From Winogradskyella ursingii (GTDB lineage: Bacteria; Bacteroidota; Bacteroidia; Flavobacteriales; Flavobacteriaceae), in the NCBI RefSeq assembly GCF_013403975.1, contig NZ_JABFDH010000002.1, positions 372,001 through 436,000 of the forward strand: a stretch of 64,000 nt of DNA. The letters run 5' to 3'. The position numbers and the translations under genes were made by a program. Shown here piece by piece: positions 1-8,943 of this stretch; position 1 is the first letter of the stretch; each line of letters opens with the position of its first letter. The notes beneath the pieces are model-generated. The model was not told the origin of the DNA. It did not search any database and saw only the letters and a program-made list of their open reading frames with translations.

Positions 1-383
1 TTGACGTGAATTCTTTTGCGGTAGCAGGTGCATTTATTCTCTTTTTTATAGCTTTAGAAATGATTTTGGGAGTTACACTTTACAAAGATGATGGAATGGG
101 TGGCATGACAGCATCGGTTTTTCCTTTAGCATTTCCACTTATTGCTGGTCCAGGAAGTTTAACTACATTACTATCGCTTCGTGCTGAATTTGCCACAGAA
201 AATATTATCGTTGCTATTATAAGTAATGTTGTGGTAATTTATATTGTACTCAAAACTTCTCACCGAATTGAAAAAGTCTTAGGTGCCAATGGAATTAACA
301 TTATAAGAAAAGTTTTTGGTGTAGTTTTGTTAGCAATTGCCGTTAAATTGTTCGCCACCAACATAAAGGCACTGTTTATTTAA
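1..383 (+). CDS. MarC family integral membrane protein (5' end outside window)
   Basis: The reading frame is open into the left edge of the window, so only the C-terminal ~126 residues are visible; MarC proteins are usually about 200 residues. Hydrophobic segments alternate with short loops, and the central stretch with FPLAFPLIAGPGSLTT is the typical second-repeat signature of the MarC family. It is a predicted inner-membrane protein with no firmly assigned substrate. The GTG at position 6 should not be taken as the start, because the frame continues upstream. It is followed after 11 bases by a small membrane protein gene on the same strand. Confidence 0.8.
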   Translation, partial: DVNSFAVAGAFILFFIALEMILGVTLYKDDGMGGMTASVFPLAFPLIAGPGSLTTLLSLRAEFATENIIVAIISNVVVIYIVLKTSHRIEKVLGANGINIIRKVFGVVLLAIAVKLFATNIKALFI

Positions 384-394
384 AATATTTTATT

Positions 395-595
395 ATGAAA
401 ATCTTCACTATAATTTTATCTGTAGTCGCAGCAGCACTAATTATTTTTAATGCGACACAATTAAATTTTGATGCTCTACTTGAAGGCAGAAGCTTTACAG
501 CCCTACTGACCATTCTTTCAGCGGCTTGTGCTGTTATTCTACTTCAGATTTTAAGAATTTCTAAGAAAATCGAAAAACTACAAAAGCGTCGCTAA
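395..595 (+). CDS. Small hypothetical membrane protein
   Basis: This 66-residue protein has two hydrophobic segments (about residues 4-22 and 35-52) and a basic, lysine-rich tail, consistent with a small inner-membrane protein. It lies 11 bases after the marC-like gene, and its last base overlaps the ATG of the next gene (TAATG), suggesting a translationally coupled operon. I do not recognise a family. Confidence 0.6.
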   Translation: MKIFTIILSVVAAALIIFNATQLNFDALLEGRSFTALLTILSAACAVILLQILRISKKIEKLQKRR

Positions 596-1206
596 TGGAT
601 TTTGATGTTTTAATAATTGGTGGTGGAGCCGCTGGATTGTCTTGCGCATTGGTTTTAGGGTCTGCGAAAGAACGCGCTTATGTAAATGACAAAAACATTG
701 GGATTATCGCACATCAAAAAACGTCACACCTCCAGAATGCATTATTTAATAATGTTTTAGGATTGGATTCTGGAACCCTTGGTACTGATATTTTAGCAAA
801 AGGAAGGACTCAACTTAATGATTTATACCCTCACGTGCACCAAATTGAAAAAGAGAAAGTAAAATCTATTGAGAAAGAAGGTAAAGACTATCGCATAACA
901 ACAAACAAAAACACATATTCTTCAAATATGGTTGTAATTGCAGTGGGATATACAAGTTTAATAACAATAAATGGTTTAGAAGATTATATTGAACCACATC
1001 CAAGAGCTGCGTTAGAAAAAAACAGAATCTGGCTTAAAAATGTTGACCATTTGGTGGATAAAAATTTGTACGTTGCTGGCACCTTGGCAGGATGGCGGAG
1101 TCAATATGCTATAGCTTGTGGCAGTGGCGCCCATGTTGCCACTGATATTTTAACAGTTTGGAATGATGGCAAGCACACTAAAGTTCACGATAAAGTTACT
1201 GCTTAA
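595..1206 (+). CDS. FAD-dependent NAD(P)/FAD oxidoreductase, short thioredoxin-reductase-like
   Basis: An N-terminal Rossmann dinucleotide-binding motif (IIGGGAAGLSCAL, residues 6-18) and a C-terminal FAD-contact region (YVAGTLAGWRSQYAIACGSG) identify a thioredoxin-reductase-fold flavoprotein. At 203 residues it is shorter than true thioredoxin reductases (~310), and no CxxC redox pair is seen, so a disulfide reductase role is unlikely. The inserted NADPH domain is apparently missing. The gene ends in an 11-base convergent overlap with the S41 protease gene. The physiological substrate is unknown. Confidence 0.75.
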   Translation: MDFDVLIIGGGAAGLSCALVLGSAKERAYVNDKNIGIIAHQKTSHLQNALFNNVLGLDSGTLGTDILAKGRTQLNDLYPHVHQIEKEKVKSIEKEGKDYRITTNKNTYSSNMVVIAVGYTSLITINGLEDYIEPHPRAALEKNRIWLKNVDHLVDKNLYVAGTLAGWRSQYAIACGSGAHVATDILTVWNDGKHTKVHDKVTA

Positions 1207-2803
1207 AATCGGATTGTTCTTGACTTAATAGAACCACTTCCTGCACCATAATATCTTCCTTATTAATGATTTCCTCAAAGGCATTGTCATCAAATAATTG
1301 GCGTGCTAAGGTAGCTTTAATAAGTCGTCTAATTTCATCATTATAAGCCACAAAAGTAATGTTGACACGCTCTCTAGCATTCACATAATCCTGAAACCGG
1401 ACGACAATATCGTCGCTTACTTCAAAATTATTAATAAAATCATATTTTGAAATACTTTGGTAAATGCTTCTATCTTTATCAAGTTCTTCAAACACAAAAA
1501 ACCCAAAATGACCTCGCCGTCTTAAATAATTGATGGTTTCATTTTCAATAAGTTTATCGACTGGTACAAATACATCAGGAATTATCCCTCCACCACCATA
1601 TACAATTTTACCTTTTGGTGTTGTAAATTTTAAGGAATCATCAACCACTATATTTTCCGAATCTGATAACTCGCCTGTTCTCAGCCTTTTGTAATAATCA
1701 TTATGATAGGCTGTACTATTTCCGTTGTCGTATGGCCTTTGGATGGATCTGCCTGTTGGTGTATAATAACGAGACACAGTTAGACGAACCGCACTGCCAT
1801 CACCTAATGCCATTTCACGCTGTACAAGACCTTTGCCATAAGAACGTCTCCCAACAATAATTCCTTTGTCATTATCTTGAAGTGCCCCTGCAATAACTTC
1901 ACTCGCCGAAGCAGAGTTTTCATTAATTAGAATAAAAATTTCACCATCTTCAAAATCACCTCTTCTAGTGGCGAACGTTTTCTCCTCACGACCTTTTTTG
2001 TCTCTAGTGAACAAAATGAGTTTATCATCTTCTAAAAATTCATCAGCTATTTGTTCTGCAATACCAAGAAATCCACCAGGATTATCGCGTAGATCTAAGG
2101 CTAATTTTGTAGCTCCAAGTTCTTGCAATTCGTCCAGAGCGTCTTTAAATTCTTTGAAAGTAGATTCAGCAAAACGGTTAATTTTTATATATCCCAAATC
2201 ATCCGTTAGCATATAAGAGGCATCCACACTTTTTATTGGTATGGATTGACGTTTTATTTCAAATTCTAATAAGTCGTCTTCTCCTCTTCTATAAACAGTA
2301 AGCTTTACCTTGCTCTTTTCGTCCCCTTTAAGTTTGCTGGTAATATCATTATTGCTCACCTCATTTCCGTAAAGCGTATCTCCATCTGCCATTAATATTC
2401 GGTCACCACTCAAAATTCCAGCGCGCTCACTTGGTCCGCCTTCAGTTGGTCTAATTACAGCTATGGTATCTTTATATGGGTAGAAGTTAATGCCAATTCC
2501 GACAAAATCGCCCTTCATATTTTCTGTAATACGTTCTAGGTCTGCCTTTGGGATATAAGTACTATGAGGATCTAGATTATCTAAAATCCCGTTAACTGTT
2601 ACATCGACAATACTGTCAGTATTGACATCGTCCACATATTCGTAATCGATGTAATCTATGAGCCTGTTGATTTTATCCTTTTTGCTATTGGTAGTAAAAA
2701 GATTGTCCGAAGTATCAGTGAAATTCATTTTTCCGCCAATGACAACTCCAGCTGCAATTGCAACTCCAATAATTAATGGTATGTACTTGTTTTTTGTTGC
2801 CAT
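1196..2803 (-). CDS. S41 family C-terminal processing peptidase (PDZ domain)
   Basis: This 535-residue protein has an N-terminal membrane anchor (about residues 7-24), a PDZ domain (about 95-185) and an S41 catalytic domain. The motif NENSASASE places the nucleophile at about Ser299, and SYGKGLVQ gives the partner Lys at about 324; the 25-residue spacing matches E. coli Tsp (Ser430/Lys455). The active site should face the periplasm, cleaving substrates near their C-termini. The C-terminal ~170 residues are an extension commonly seen in Bacteroidota members. The start overlaps the stop of the dCMP deaminase gene by one base, so the two are probably co-transcribed. Confidence 0.9.
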   Translation of the reverse strand: MATKNKYIPLIIGVAIAAGVVIGGKMNFTDTSDNLFTTNSKKDKINRLIDYIDYEYVDDVNTDSIVDVTVNGILDNLDPHSTYIPKADLERITENMKGDFVGIGINFYPYKDTIAVIRPTEGGPSERAGILSGDRILMADGDTLYGNEVSNNDITSKLKGDEKSKVKLTVYRRGEDDLLEFEIKRQSIPIKSVDASYMLTDDLGYIKINRFAESTFKEFKDALDELQELGATKLALDLRDNPGGFLGIAEQIADEFLEDDKLILFTRDKKGREEKTFATRRGDFEDGEIFILINENSASASEVIAGALQDNDKGIIVGRRSYGKGLVQREMALGDGSAVRLTVSRYYTPTGRSIQRPYDNGNSTAYHNDYYKRLRTGELSDSENIVVDDSLKFTTPKGKIVYGGGGIIPDVFVPVDKLIENETINYLRRRGHFGFFVFEELDKDRSIYQSISKYDFINNFEVSDDIVVRFQDYVNARERVNITFVAYNDEIRRLIKATLARQLFDDNAFEEIINKEDIMVQEVVLLSQEQSDFKQ

Positions 2804-3234
2804 TAAGCGTCTAAATCTTCAATAAGGTCAATTTTTATGCCTGCTTTTTTTAAAAAATCTATTCCTGAGGCATCTTTATAATCTTTGGAATAAACGACTC
2901 TTACAATACCTGCTTGATGTATTAGTTTACTACATTCCTTACATGGTGATAAAGTAATGTACAGAGTTGCCCCTTTACAAGATTGCGTTGAGGATGCTAC
3001 TTTTAAAATGGCATTGGCCTCAGCATGAAGCACATACCATTTAGTGTAACCCTCGTCATCTTCGCAATAATTTTCAAAACCAGTTGGTGTACCATTGTAA
3101 CCATCTGAAATTATCATTCTATCCTTAACAATAAGCGCGCCAACCTGTTTTCTTTTACAATGGGATAGTTTTCCCCATTCTTGTGCAATTCTTAAATAAG
3201 CTTTATCGTAACGTAATTGTTTTTTCTTTGACAT
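2803..3234 (-). CDS. dCMP deaminase / cytidine deaminase-family protein
   Basis: This 143-residue zinc deaminase of the ComEB/dCMP deaminase type has the catalytic motif HAEANAI (His70, Glu72) and the zinc pair PCKEC (Cys98, Cys101). The family converts dCMP to dUMP, feeding dTTP synthesis. Length is normal and the start is supported by the conserved N-terminal helix. It is the first gene of an operon with the S41 protease. Confidence 0.88.
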   Translation of the reverse strand: MSKKKQLRYDKAYLRIAQEWGKLSHCKRKQVGALIVKDRMIISDGYNGTPTGFENYCEDDEGYTKWYVLHAEANAILKVASSTQSCKGATLYITLSPCKECSKLIHQAGIVRVVYSKDYKDASGIDFLKKAGIKIDLIEDLDA

Positions 3235-3336
3235 TTAGAAATAGTAAGGCACTAATATAATGATAGTAACGAAGATAATTGGATAGTATTTTATAATCAA
3301 TTAGCTACAAGTTAAAGTTTTACCAAACTTTGGTGG

Positions 3337-3927
3337 CTACCTTAACATTTCGCTATGAATAAGCATTGGGATGACCAAGCCTATAACTACAGCAGACAAT
3401 ACCATAACCCAGTCTCTTCTTGAAAATCTGAATAGTGTTTGGAACAAGAAACCTATAAATAGCACCACAAATACAATGATGATCTGCGCAATTTCTATTC
3501 CCAAGGCAAACTCAACTAAAAGCAAAAGCTTGCTGTCTGATGCACCCGCGAACATTATAAATTCTCTTGCAAAACCCAATCCATGAATAAGACCAAAGAA
3601 CAATGCTGTAAAAAACAACAATCCAATTTTGGTATTTTTTTCCTTTTTACCAGCTGTAAATACATTGTAAATAGCGGTTATTAAAATGGTAAGCGGAATG
3701 AGAAATTCGACCAAGGAAGCATTGACTCTAACAACGTCATAAGCAGATAACACAAGTGAAATGGTATGGCCAATTGTGAAAACAGTAACTAATAGAAGTA
3801 CGCGTTTCCAGTCTTTAAACACATATGGAACTGATAATACCACAAGAAATAATAGGTGGTCGTAGGCATTGAAGTCCAAGACATGATTAATGCCGTATTG
3901 TACATTGAACCAAAAATTCTCTAACAT
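3337..3927 (-). CDS. HupE/UreJ-like membrane protein
   Basis: This 196-residue protein has five to six hydrophobic segments. Near the N-terminus it has the motif YDHLLFLVVL and later GHTISL and GLIHGLGFA, the histidine-rich signatures of the HupE/UreJ_2 family. Relatives are thought to be metal (nickel/cobalt) permeases, but in flavobacteria the member is usually an orphan and its substrate is not established. No hydrogenase or urease gene is nearby. Confidence 0.8.
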   Translation of the reverse strand: MLENFWFNVQYGINHVLDFNAYDHLLFLVVLSVPYVFKDWKRVLLLVTVFTIGHTISLVLSAYDVVRVNASLVEFLIPLTILITAIYNVFTAGKKEKNTKIGLLFFTALFFGLIHGLGFAREFIMFAGASDSKLLLLVEFALGIEIAQIIIVFVVLFIGFLFQTLFRFSRRDWVMVLSAVVIGLVIPMLIHSEMLR

Positions 3928-3987
3928 GATAAATTTATTTGGGATAAGCCAAAGTTACGACTAAAAACTATTTCTTAGAAAGAAAAC

Positions 3988-4968
3988 CTAAGATGTTTCT
4001 CTATGATCCAAAGTAGAATTGATAACGACACGTTTAGGCTTTAAAGTATTATCCTTAAGTTTATCTATGAGAATATGAGCAGCAGTTTTTCCGATATCTA
4101 TACCGTGTTGATTGACAGTAGTTAATCGCGGACTCACATTTTCGGCAAGTTTGTCGCTAGCAAAACCAACGATACTTATATCTTTAGGGAATTTCATTTT
4201 GAGATTATTAGCAACCTTTAAAGACAATAATGCTGCATCTTCATCCAACGCAATAATAGCATCAACTTTTTTTGAACTTAACAAAGTACTTATTTCGCTA
4301 AATAAATTTTCGACTTCAGATTCTATTACCATTGCCTTTTGCGATTGACCTATGGCGTCAAGATATCCCTCTTTACGAGATTTGCCGACACTTAAGTTGA
4401 ATATGGAAGACACTAAGACTATACCCTTTCTTTTCTCTCCCATGAGCTGTTTGGTTAGGTTAGAAACGACCGTTTTATCATCTACCAAAACCTTGTCAAA
4501 CTGATTATTTTTAAGAACTCTATCAAAAAATACGATTGGTTTTTTCTTCTCTAATAAATTCTGAAAATGTTGCGTGTCTTGTTTGACTTGTGTTTCTTCC
4601 GCAACAGCTACAATAAATCCATCCACAACGCCATTGGACAAAGTGTTTATCATTGAAGCCTCTTTTTCTTGAGACTCCTTACTAATTGAAATAATGATGT
4701 TATAATTATGGCTATTTAGTACTTCTTCAATACCAATAATGACTTTCGCAAAGAAATTATTCTGAATACTAGGCACAACTACACCAACCGTTCTTGTACG
4801 ACCTGTTTTAAGATTAACTGCGATATTATTGGGTTGATAATGGTATAGTTTGGCTAATTCTGTAATACGTCGCTTGGTTTTTTCACCAATTTCAGGACTA
4901 TCATTTAATGCTTTTGAAACAGTAGATATTGAAACATCAGAGATTTTAGCCAATTCTTTTAAAGTCAT
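3988..4968 (-). CDS. LacI family transcriptional regulator
   Basis: This 326-residue regulator begins with the LacI helix-turn-helix (TLKELAKISDVSISTVSKAL, residues 2-21). A hinge region and a periplasmic-binding-protein-like sensor domain follow (GVVVPSIQNNFFAKVI, about residue 63 on). Such proteins normally repress a sugar-uptake operon, but no sugar genes adjoin it here. A decayed sulfatase-modifying-factor fragment lies downstream of its promoter region (5535-5679), which hints at a lost polysaccharide locus; that link is inference. Confidence 0.9.
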   Translation of the reverse strand: MTLKELAKISDVSISTVSKALNDSPEIGEKTKRRITELAKLYHYQPNNIAVNLKTGRTRTVGVVVPSIQNNFFAKVIIGIEEVLNSHNYNIIISISKESQEKEASMINTLSNGVVDGFIVAVAEETQVKQDTQHFQNLLEKKKPIVFFDRVLKNNQFDKVLVDDKTVVSNLTKQLMGEKRKGIVLVSSIFNLSVGKSRKEGYLDAIGQSQKAMVIESEVENLFSEISTLLSSKKVDAIIALDEDAALLSLKVANNLKMKFPKDISIVGFASDKLAENVSPRLTTVNQHGIDIGKTAAHILIDKLKDNTLKPKRVVINSTLDHRETS

Positions 4969-5534
4969 TTTTAGGGTTTGAATTTTAATTATTAAAGTTA
5001 AGCTGAAATAATTAGAATCGCTAATTAATTTGTTTCAAGCCAAAAAAACGATAATTTTTAAAATCTTTATAAACCCTACAATTCAAAAATTATTTTCAAT
5101 TATGATATCCACACGAGTTGGATTCAACCCTTTTATCCTAAAATTATCTAATACCTATTTAATTCTATTACCTATAAACACATGGTAAAACTGAATGCTA
5201 ATCACACCTCTGATAGTATTTTGAATTCTGATTCAAAACTCGTACTTGAGAAGTGATCCATTTTTGAAACGCTATTGAACCTTAGTTATTTTTCTGTTTT
5301 TGTACAATTACCTTTAAATTAAAAAATGAAAGATGAAAAAATAAGACCAATGAGCCTGTTGGAATTTTATCTCCTAAAATTTTATGAACCAAATAGCATC
5401 GGTATTTACAATATGTTGGGCAATAACCACAGTCCCGTTTAATACTCATTATTAATATGGTTTAGGCACATCTTGTGCACCATCCTAATGGTGCTAAATC
5501 ACAATAAAGTCCTAGGAATGTTTATCAAAAAGCA
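4969..5534. other. Non-coding, AT-rich stretch
   Basis: About 570 bases between the LacI gene and the decayed gene at 5535. The part next to 4968 must hold the LacI promoter. I see no RNA gene and no convincing conserved gene; one 38-codon frame is listed separately. The DNA may be remnants of a lost chromosomal locus. Confidence 0.5.
5326..5442 (+). CDS. Possible 38-residue ORF, unrecognised
   Basis: ATG to TAA gives a 38-residue peptide beginning MKDEKIRPMSLLEFYLLKF. A TACCTTTA sequence, close to the flavobacterial -7 box, lies about 15 bases upstream. I recognise no family. It could be a small gene, a degraded remnant or chance, and it lies in otherwise non-coding DNA. Confidence 0.2.
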   Translation: MKDEKIRPMSLLEFYLLKFYEPNSIGIYNMLGNNHSPV

Positions 5535-5679
5535 GTTGTGATGAAGGGCAGATCCTTTTTCAATCTATGAATCCTATTGTGCTAGTTTTAGGGTTTCTGA
5601 ACGATTGGGCACCCGTTTTAAATCTGGCTCGAACCGCATTGGCTTTAGAACAGTAGCCACTATCAATATTTTAAAATAA
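5535..5679 (+). pseudogene. Remnant of a sulfatase-modifying factor (SUMF1/FGE-type) gene
   Basis: Two frames together give the C-terminal signature of the formylglycine-generating-enzyme/SUMF1 fold. VVMKGRSFFN comes from the frame at 5535, then after a frame change ESYCASFRVSERLGTRF and SNRIGFRTVAT come from the frame at 5566, ending at TAA 5677-5679. Intact family members typically read GGSF...YC..FR....R......GFR. The upstream ~200+ residues are missing and the frame is broken, so this is a dead fragment just outside the integrative element. Confidence 0.6.
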
Positions 5680-5709
5680 AATAATCCCAGTTTAAAAACT
5701 GGGATTATT
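5680..5709 (-). terminator. Intrinsic terminator of the split tRNA-Leu
   Basis: A perfect inverted repeat with 14-bp arms (AATAATCCCAGTTT) and a 2-base loop, followed by T-rich sequence when read on the minus strand. It lies three bases beyond the 3' end of the tRNA-Leu half, so it is the ancestral terminator of that tRNA. Confidence 0.8.
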
Positions 5710-5712
5710 TAG

Positions 5713-5766
5713 TACTCAAGGTGGGAATCGAACCCACACTCCCGAAAGAACTGGATTTTGAATCCA
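5713..5766 (-). tRNA. 3' half of a split tRNA-Leu(CAA)
   Basis: The minus strand reads from the anticodon arm through a long variable loop, a T-arm (GTGGGTTCGATTCCCAC) and the acceptor strand CTTGAGT plus the discriminator A. The 5' half is missing here. It lies at 40927-40969, whose acceptor strand GCTCAAG pairs perfectly with this one. The break falls in the anticodon arm at the 15-bp core 5752-5766. This half has no promoter of its own, so it is not expected to make a working tRNA while the insert is present. Confidence 0.88.
5752..5766. repeat. attL core of the integrative element
   Basis: TGGATTTTGAATCCA, identical to 40927-40941 (attR) and to the anticodon arm of the intact tRNA at 40859-40873. 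Flanking bases differ on both sides between left and right copies, so the shared core is exactly 15 bp. It is an inverted repeat because it covers the anticodon stem. Confidence 0.85.
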
Positions 5767-5867
5767 ACGTATTTGATATTAAATTTTGCTAAATACACTT
5801 ATAATCAACTGATTAATAAATATTTAATTTTTAATGATTTCATTTGATATGGTCTAAAATCAATAAA

Positions 5868-5887
5868 TGTTGTACCTATGTTGTACC
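5868..5887. repeat. Left copy of a terminal direct repeat (possible integrase arm site)
   Basis: TGTTGTACCTATGTTGTACC, itself two copies of TGTTGTACC. The same 20 bases (23 counting three preceding A residues) recur in the same orientation at 40757-40776, near the other end. A CATTTGATAT motif also precedes both copies (5841 and 40705). In the circular form the two copies would flank the recombination site, as arm-type sites do. Confidence 0.6.
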
Positions 5888-5923
5888 AAAAATGATTATC
5901 TTTATAATCTAAAATTAAGCGGT

Positions 5924-7135
5924 ATGGCCTCAAATGCAAAAATAGTTATAAGAAAGAAACCAAATAAAGAAGGACTTTATCCTTTGGCAATCCGTATAAC
6001 CAAGAACCGTCGCTCAACATATCACTATGTTGGTCATTACATTGATTTAAAAGATTGGGATGAGAAGAACTTACGTGTTAGAAAATCCCATACTAATGCT
6101 GACAGATTAAATAATTTAATTTCCACCAAGCTATTAGAGGCCAACAAAACACTAATAGATTTACAGTCCGATAAGAAAGATTTCTCTGCAAATCAAATAA
6201 AAGAAGAGCTCTATTCAGAGTCAAAATCGAGTACTTTTTATGAAGTTGCAAACGATTTTCTTTCCGAACTTGAATCTAACAAAAAACTCTCCCAACTGTC
6301 TACAGATAAGGCTCGCGTAAACCACGTCATAAACTTTAATAAGTCAAAGCAGTTGACCTTTCAAGAAATAGACGAATCCTTTTTGAGAAAATTCAGGATT
6401 TATTTAAAAAAATTAAATCTCTCGGAAAGGTCAGTCGTCAACAATCTCGTTGTTATAAGAACAATTTACAACAGGGCTATAAAAATGGGCATTGTTGACA
6501 GAAAATTTTATCCATTTGGCGCTGGTAAGATTAGGATTAAATTTCCTGAAACTGAAAAAATAGGATTGACCAAGAAAGACATAAAGTCATTTGAATCTGC
6601 TAAAAATCTTACTGAAAATGAAACTCACGCACGGAACGTATGGTTATTCAGTTTCTATTTTGCAGGTATCAGAGCTGCCGATTTGCTTAAAATCAAATGG
6701 TCAGATATTTATGACGATAGACTTCACTACCGTATGAATAAAAATTCCAAATTATTATCTCTCAAAATACCAGAAAAGGTCTTCCCGATTTTAGAATATT
6801 ACAAACCTGAGAAGCAGAACAATGACGATTTTGTCTTTCCAGAAATGAAAAAGGCAGATTTCAAGGATGCACAAGATGTGTATGCCAAAACGAAAACAGC
6901 TACTAAAAAATTCAATAAATATTTAATAGGGGTTGCTAAGAAAGCAAAAGTTACCAAAAAGGTAACTATGCATATCGCTCGACATAGCTTTGGTCATATT
7001 TCAGAAGACAAGATTCCGATTAAAATGCTTCAAAAACTCTACAGACATTCATCGGTCACTACTACAATAAAATACCAAGCCAACTTCATCCACAAGGATG
7101 CTGATGATGCTTTGGATAGTGTCGTAAATTTTTAG
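5924..7135 (+). CDS. Tyrosine recombinase / integrase
   Basis: This is a phage-integrase-type recombinase with an N-terminal arm-DNA-binding segment (ASNAKIVIRKKPNKEG), a SAM-like core-binding domain in the middle and a C-terminal catalytic domain. Catalytic residues are visible as the first Arg in AGIRAADLL, the HxxR in HIARHSF, the second His in YRHSS and the nucleophilic Tyr in TTTIKY. The frame is open from 5867, but I prefer the ATG at 5924 (403 residues). The conserved N-terminus starts there, and the upstream part covers the terminal repeat and a promoter-like TTTATAATCT. It lies 158 bases inside attL, the usual place for the enzyme that inserted the element. Confidence 0.92.
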   Translation: MASNAKIVIRKKPNKEGLYPLAIRITKNRRSTYHYVGHYIDLKDWDEKNLRVRKSHTNADRLNNLISTKLLEANKTLIDLQSDKKDFSANQIKEELYSESKSSTFYEVANDFLSELESNKKLSQLSTDKARVNHVINFNKSKQLTFQEIDESFLRKFRIYLKKLNLSERSVVNNLVVIRTIYNRAIKMGIVDRKFYPFGAGKIRIKFPETEKIGLTKKDIKSFESAKNLTENETHARNVWLFSFYFAGIRAADLLKIKWSDIYDDRLHYRMNKNSKLLSLKIPEKVFPILEYYKPEKQNNDDFVFPEMKKADFKDAQDVYAKTKTATKKFNKYLIGVAKKAKVTKKVTMHIARHSFGHISEDKIPIKMLQKLYRHSSVTTTIKYQANFIHKDADDALDSVVNF

Positions 7136-7158
7136 ATTAAGATATAGTTTTCCTAAAC

Positions 7159-7170
7159 TGACAAAAGTCA
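7159..7170 (+). promoter_or_regulatory. Fnr-type operator upstream of the hemN operon
   Basis: TGACAAAAGTCA palindrome. Its centre is 33 bp upstream of the centre of a -7 box TAATTTTG (7194-7201), placing it near -43 like a class II Fnr activator site. Confidence 0.75.
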
Positions 7171-7225
7171 TAAAATACCCTGTACATCAAAGCTAATTTT
7201 GTCCTGTAATATTAAAATAACAGGT

Positions 7226-7510
7226 ATGACAGGTTTAGCAAGATTAGAAAAAGATTTTACAGACAATGTAATGGGATATTCGGCATTAGGTATAGTGTTA
7301 TCTACGTGTCTGGGGTCTATCGCAATTTTCCAAATACTCAATTTTGGTCACGGATTATTAAATATGGCGCTTGTTCTTGTATGTGTTAGCATTTGTACAA
7401 TGCATAACGCAGCGATATTGACGGTACAAAAGCCATCTATGATATTTAAACTTTTAATGGCCAGCACAATCATTAACGGTCTTGTAATCCTAACGAGCCT
7501 TTTTATATGA
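7226..7510 (+). CDS. Small membrane protein ahead of hemN
   Basis: A 94-residue protein with hydrophobic segments at about residues 20-38, 43-62 and 72-92. The frame is open from a TTG at 7199, but that lies inside the -7 box (7194-7201), so the ATG at 7226 is the start, giving a leader of about 20 bases. The stop overlaps the hemN start by four bases (ATGA), so it is co-expressed with hemN under the Fnr-type operator. No family is recognised; the context suggests a role in low-oxygen growth. Confidence 0.7.
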   Translation: MTGLARLEKDFTDNVMGYSALGIVLSTCLGSIAIFQILNFGHGLLNMALVLVCVSICTMHNAAILTVQKPSMIFKLLMASTIINGLVILTSLFI

Positions 7511-8883
7511 AACGTGACGCCTATTTAGTTTCAAAATACAACGTTCCAGGCCCACGATATACCAGCTATCCCACAGTTCCTTATTGGGATAGGGATAGCT
7601 TTTCGGTTTCGGGCTGGAAAGAGAGTTTGACACAGGGATTACGCTTTCGCGAAAGCGGAAAACGACCAAGTATCAGCTTGTACATACACCTGCCATTTTG
7701 TGAGAGTATGTGTACCTTTTGTGGATGCACCAAGCGCATCACAAAGAATCATTTGGTTGAAAAACCGTATATCCAAGCATTACTGAAAGAATTAACAATG
7801 TATGCGGAAATTATTGGTCATAAACCGTTAATACAGCAATTGCATCTTGGCGGTGGTACACCAACGTTCTTTTCTGCCGAAAATCTTGAAGACCTCTTAA
7901 TCGGCATTTTCAAGATTGCAGATATGGCTGAAGAAGTTGAATTTAGTTTTGAAGGCCATCCCAATAATACCACACGGGAACACCTCAAAATGTTCAATCG
8001 CAATGGATTTAAAAGAGTCTGTTATGGGGTGCAGGATTATAACGAGACTGTGCAAAAGGCCATCAATCGTATTCAGCCTTTTGAAAATGTAGAACGTGCT
8101 ACGATAGATGCACGTGCAACCGGATTTACATCGGTAGGCCACGATATTATATTTGGGCTTCCATTTCAAACGCAGGACGATGTGATTAATACCGTCAACA
8201 AGACCATAGAATTGATGCCAGACCGCATTGCGTTTTACAGCTATGCACACGTGCCTTGGATAAAAGGAAATGGTCAGCGTGGTTATAGCGAAGAGCATTT
8301 ACCATCGCCAAAACAGAAACGGTTACAATATGAAATAGGAAAAAAAATTTTGTTGCAGGCAGGCTATGTTGAAATCGGGATGGATCATTTTGCACTTAAA
8401 ACCGATGACTTATATAGCGCCCAACAAAATGGTAATATCCACCGTAATTTTATGGGCTATACGTCCTCGAAGACTGATGTTATGATTGGCCTGGGTGTTT
8501 CTGCCATTGGTGACAGTTGGTATGGTTTTGCACAGAATGTAAAAACTTTAAAAGAATATTATGACTGCTTGCGCAACAATAATCTGCCTGTAATGCGTGG
8601 TCATATACTAAATGATGAAGACCTTGTCATACGCCAGCATATTCTAAATTTGATGTGTAATTTTGAAACATCTTGGAACGTTGAATCAATGCAAATTTCA
8701 GAAATTGGGGACATCCTCTTAAAACTTTCAGAAATGCAATTGGACGGATTGATTGAAATTTCAGAAAACAAGTTAAAAGTCACTGAATCGGGCAAACCTT
8801 ATGTTCGAAATGTATGCTTACCTTTCGATTTACGTTTACAGCGTAAGAAGCCAGAAACTAAATTATTCTCAATGACTGTTTAA
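7507..8883 (+). CDS. hemN: Oxygen-independent coproporphyrinogen III oxidase (HemN)
   Basis: A 458-residue radical-SAM enzyme that converts coproporphyrinogen III to protoporphyrinogen IX without oxygen. The N-terminal motif KYNVPGPRYTSYPTVPYW is typical of true HemN. The 4Fe-4S/SAM motif is CESMCTFCGC (CxxxCxxC plus the fourth Cys characteristic of HemN), followed by HLGGGTPTF. Length matches E. coli HemN (~457). It lets the cell make haem for the cbb3 oxidase and cytochromes of this island when oxygen is low, and it is driven by the operator at 7159. Confidence 0.95.
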   Translation: MKRDAYLVSKYNVPGPRYTSYPTVPYWDRDSFSVSGWKESLTQGLRFRESGKRPSISLYIHLPFCESMCTFCGCTKRITKNHLVEKPYIQALLKELTMYAEIIGHKPLIQQLHLGGGTPTFFSAENLEDLLIGIFKIADMAEEVEFSFEGHPNNTTREHLKMFNRNGFKRVCYGVQDYNETVQKAINRIQPFENVERATIDARATGFTSVGHDIIFGLPFQTQDDVINTVNKTIELMPDRIAFYSYAHVPWIKGNGQRGYSEEHLPSPKQKRLQYEIGKKILLQAGYVEIGMDHFALKTDDLYSAQQNGNIHRNFMGYTSSKTDVMIGLGVSAIGDSWYGFAQNVKTLKEYYDCLRNNNLPVMRGHILNDEDLVIRQHILNLMCNFETSWNVESMQISEIGDILLKLSEMQLDGLIEISENKLKVTESGKPYVRNVCLPFDLRLQRKKPETKLFSMTV

Positions 8884-8905
8884 AATACAAAAAATTCATT
8901 GTTCG

Positions 8906-8943
8906 GAAAGCCCGCTTGAATATAGTTGTTCTTGCGGGTTTTC
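8906..8943. terminator. Terminator between hemN and the convergent cco operon
   Basis: GAAAGCCCGC and GCGGGTTTTC form an imperfect hairpin with a ~18-base loop, followed by T-rich sequence on the plus strand and preceded by A-rich sequence, so it may work in both directions. Confidence 0.5.

Noticed and set aside
7199..7225. TTG start for the small membrane protein before hemN
   Set aside because: It lies within the -7 box at 7194-7201, so it would not be transcribed; ATG 7226 fits the operator geometry.
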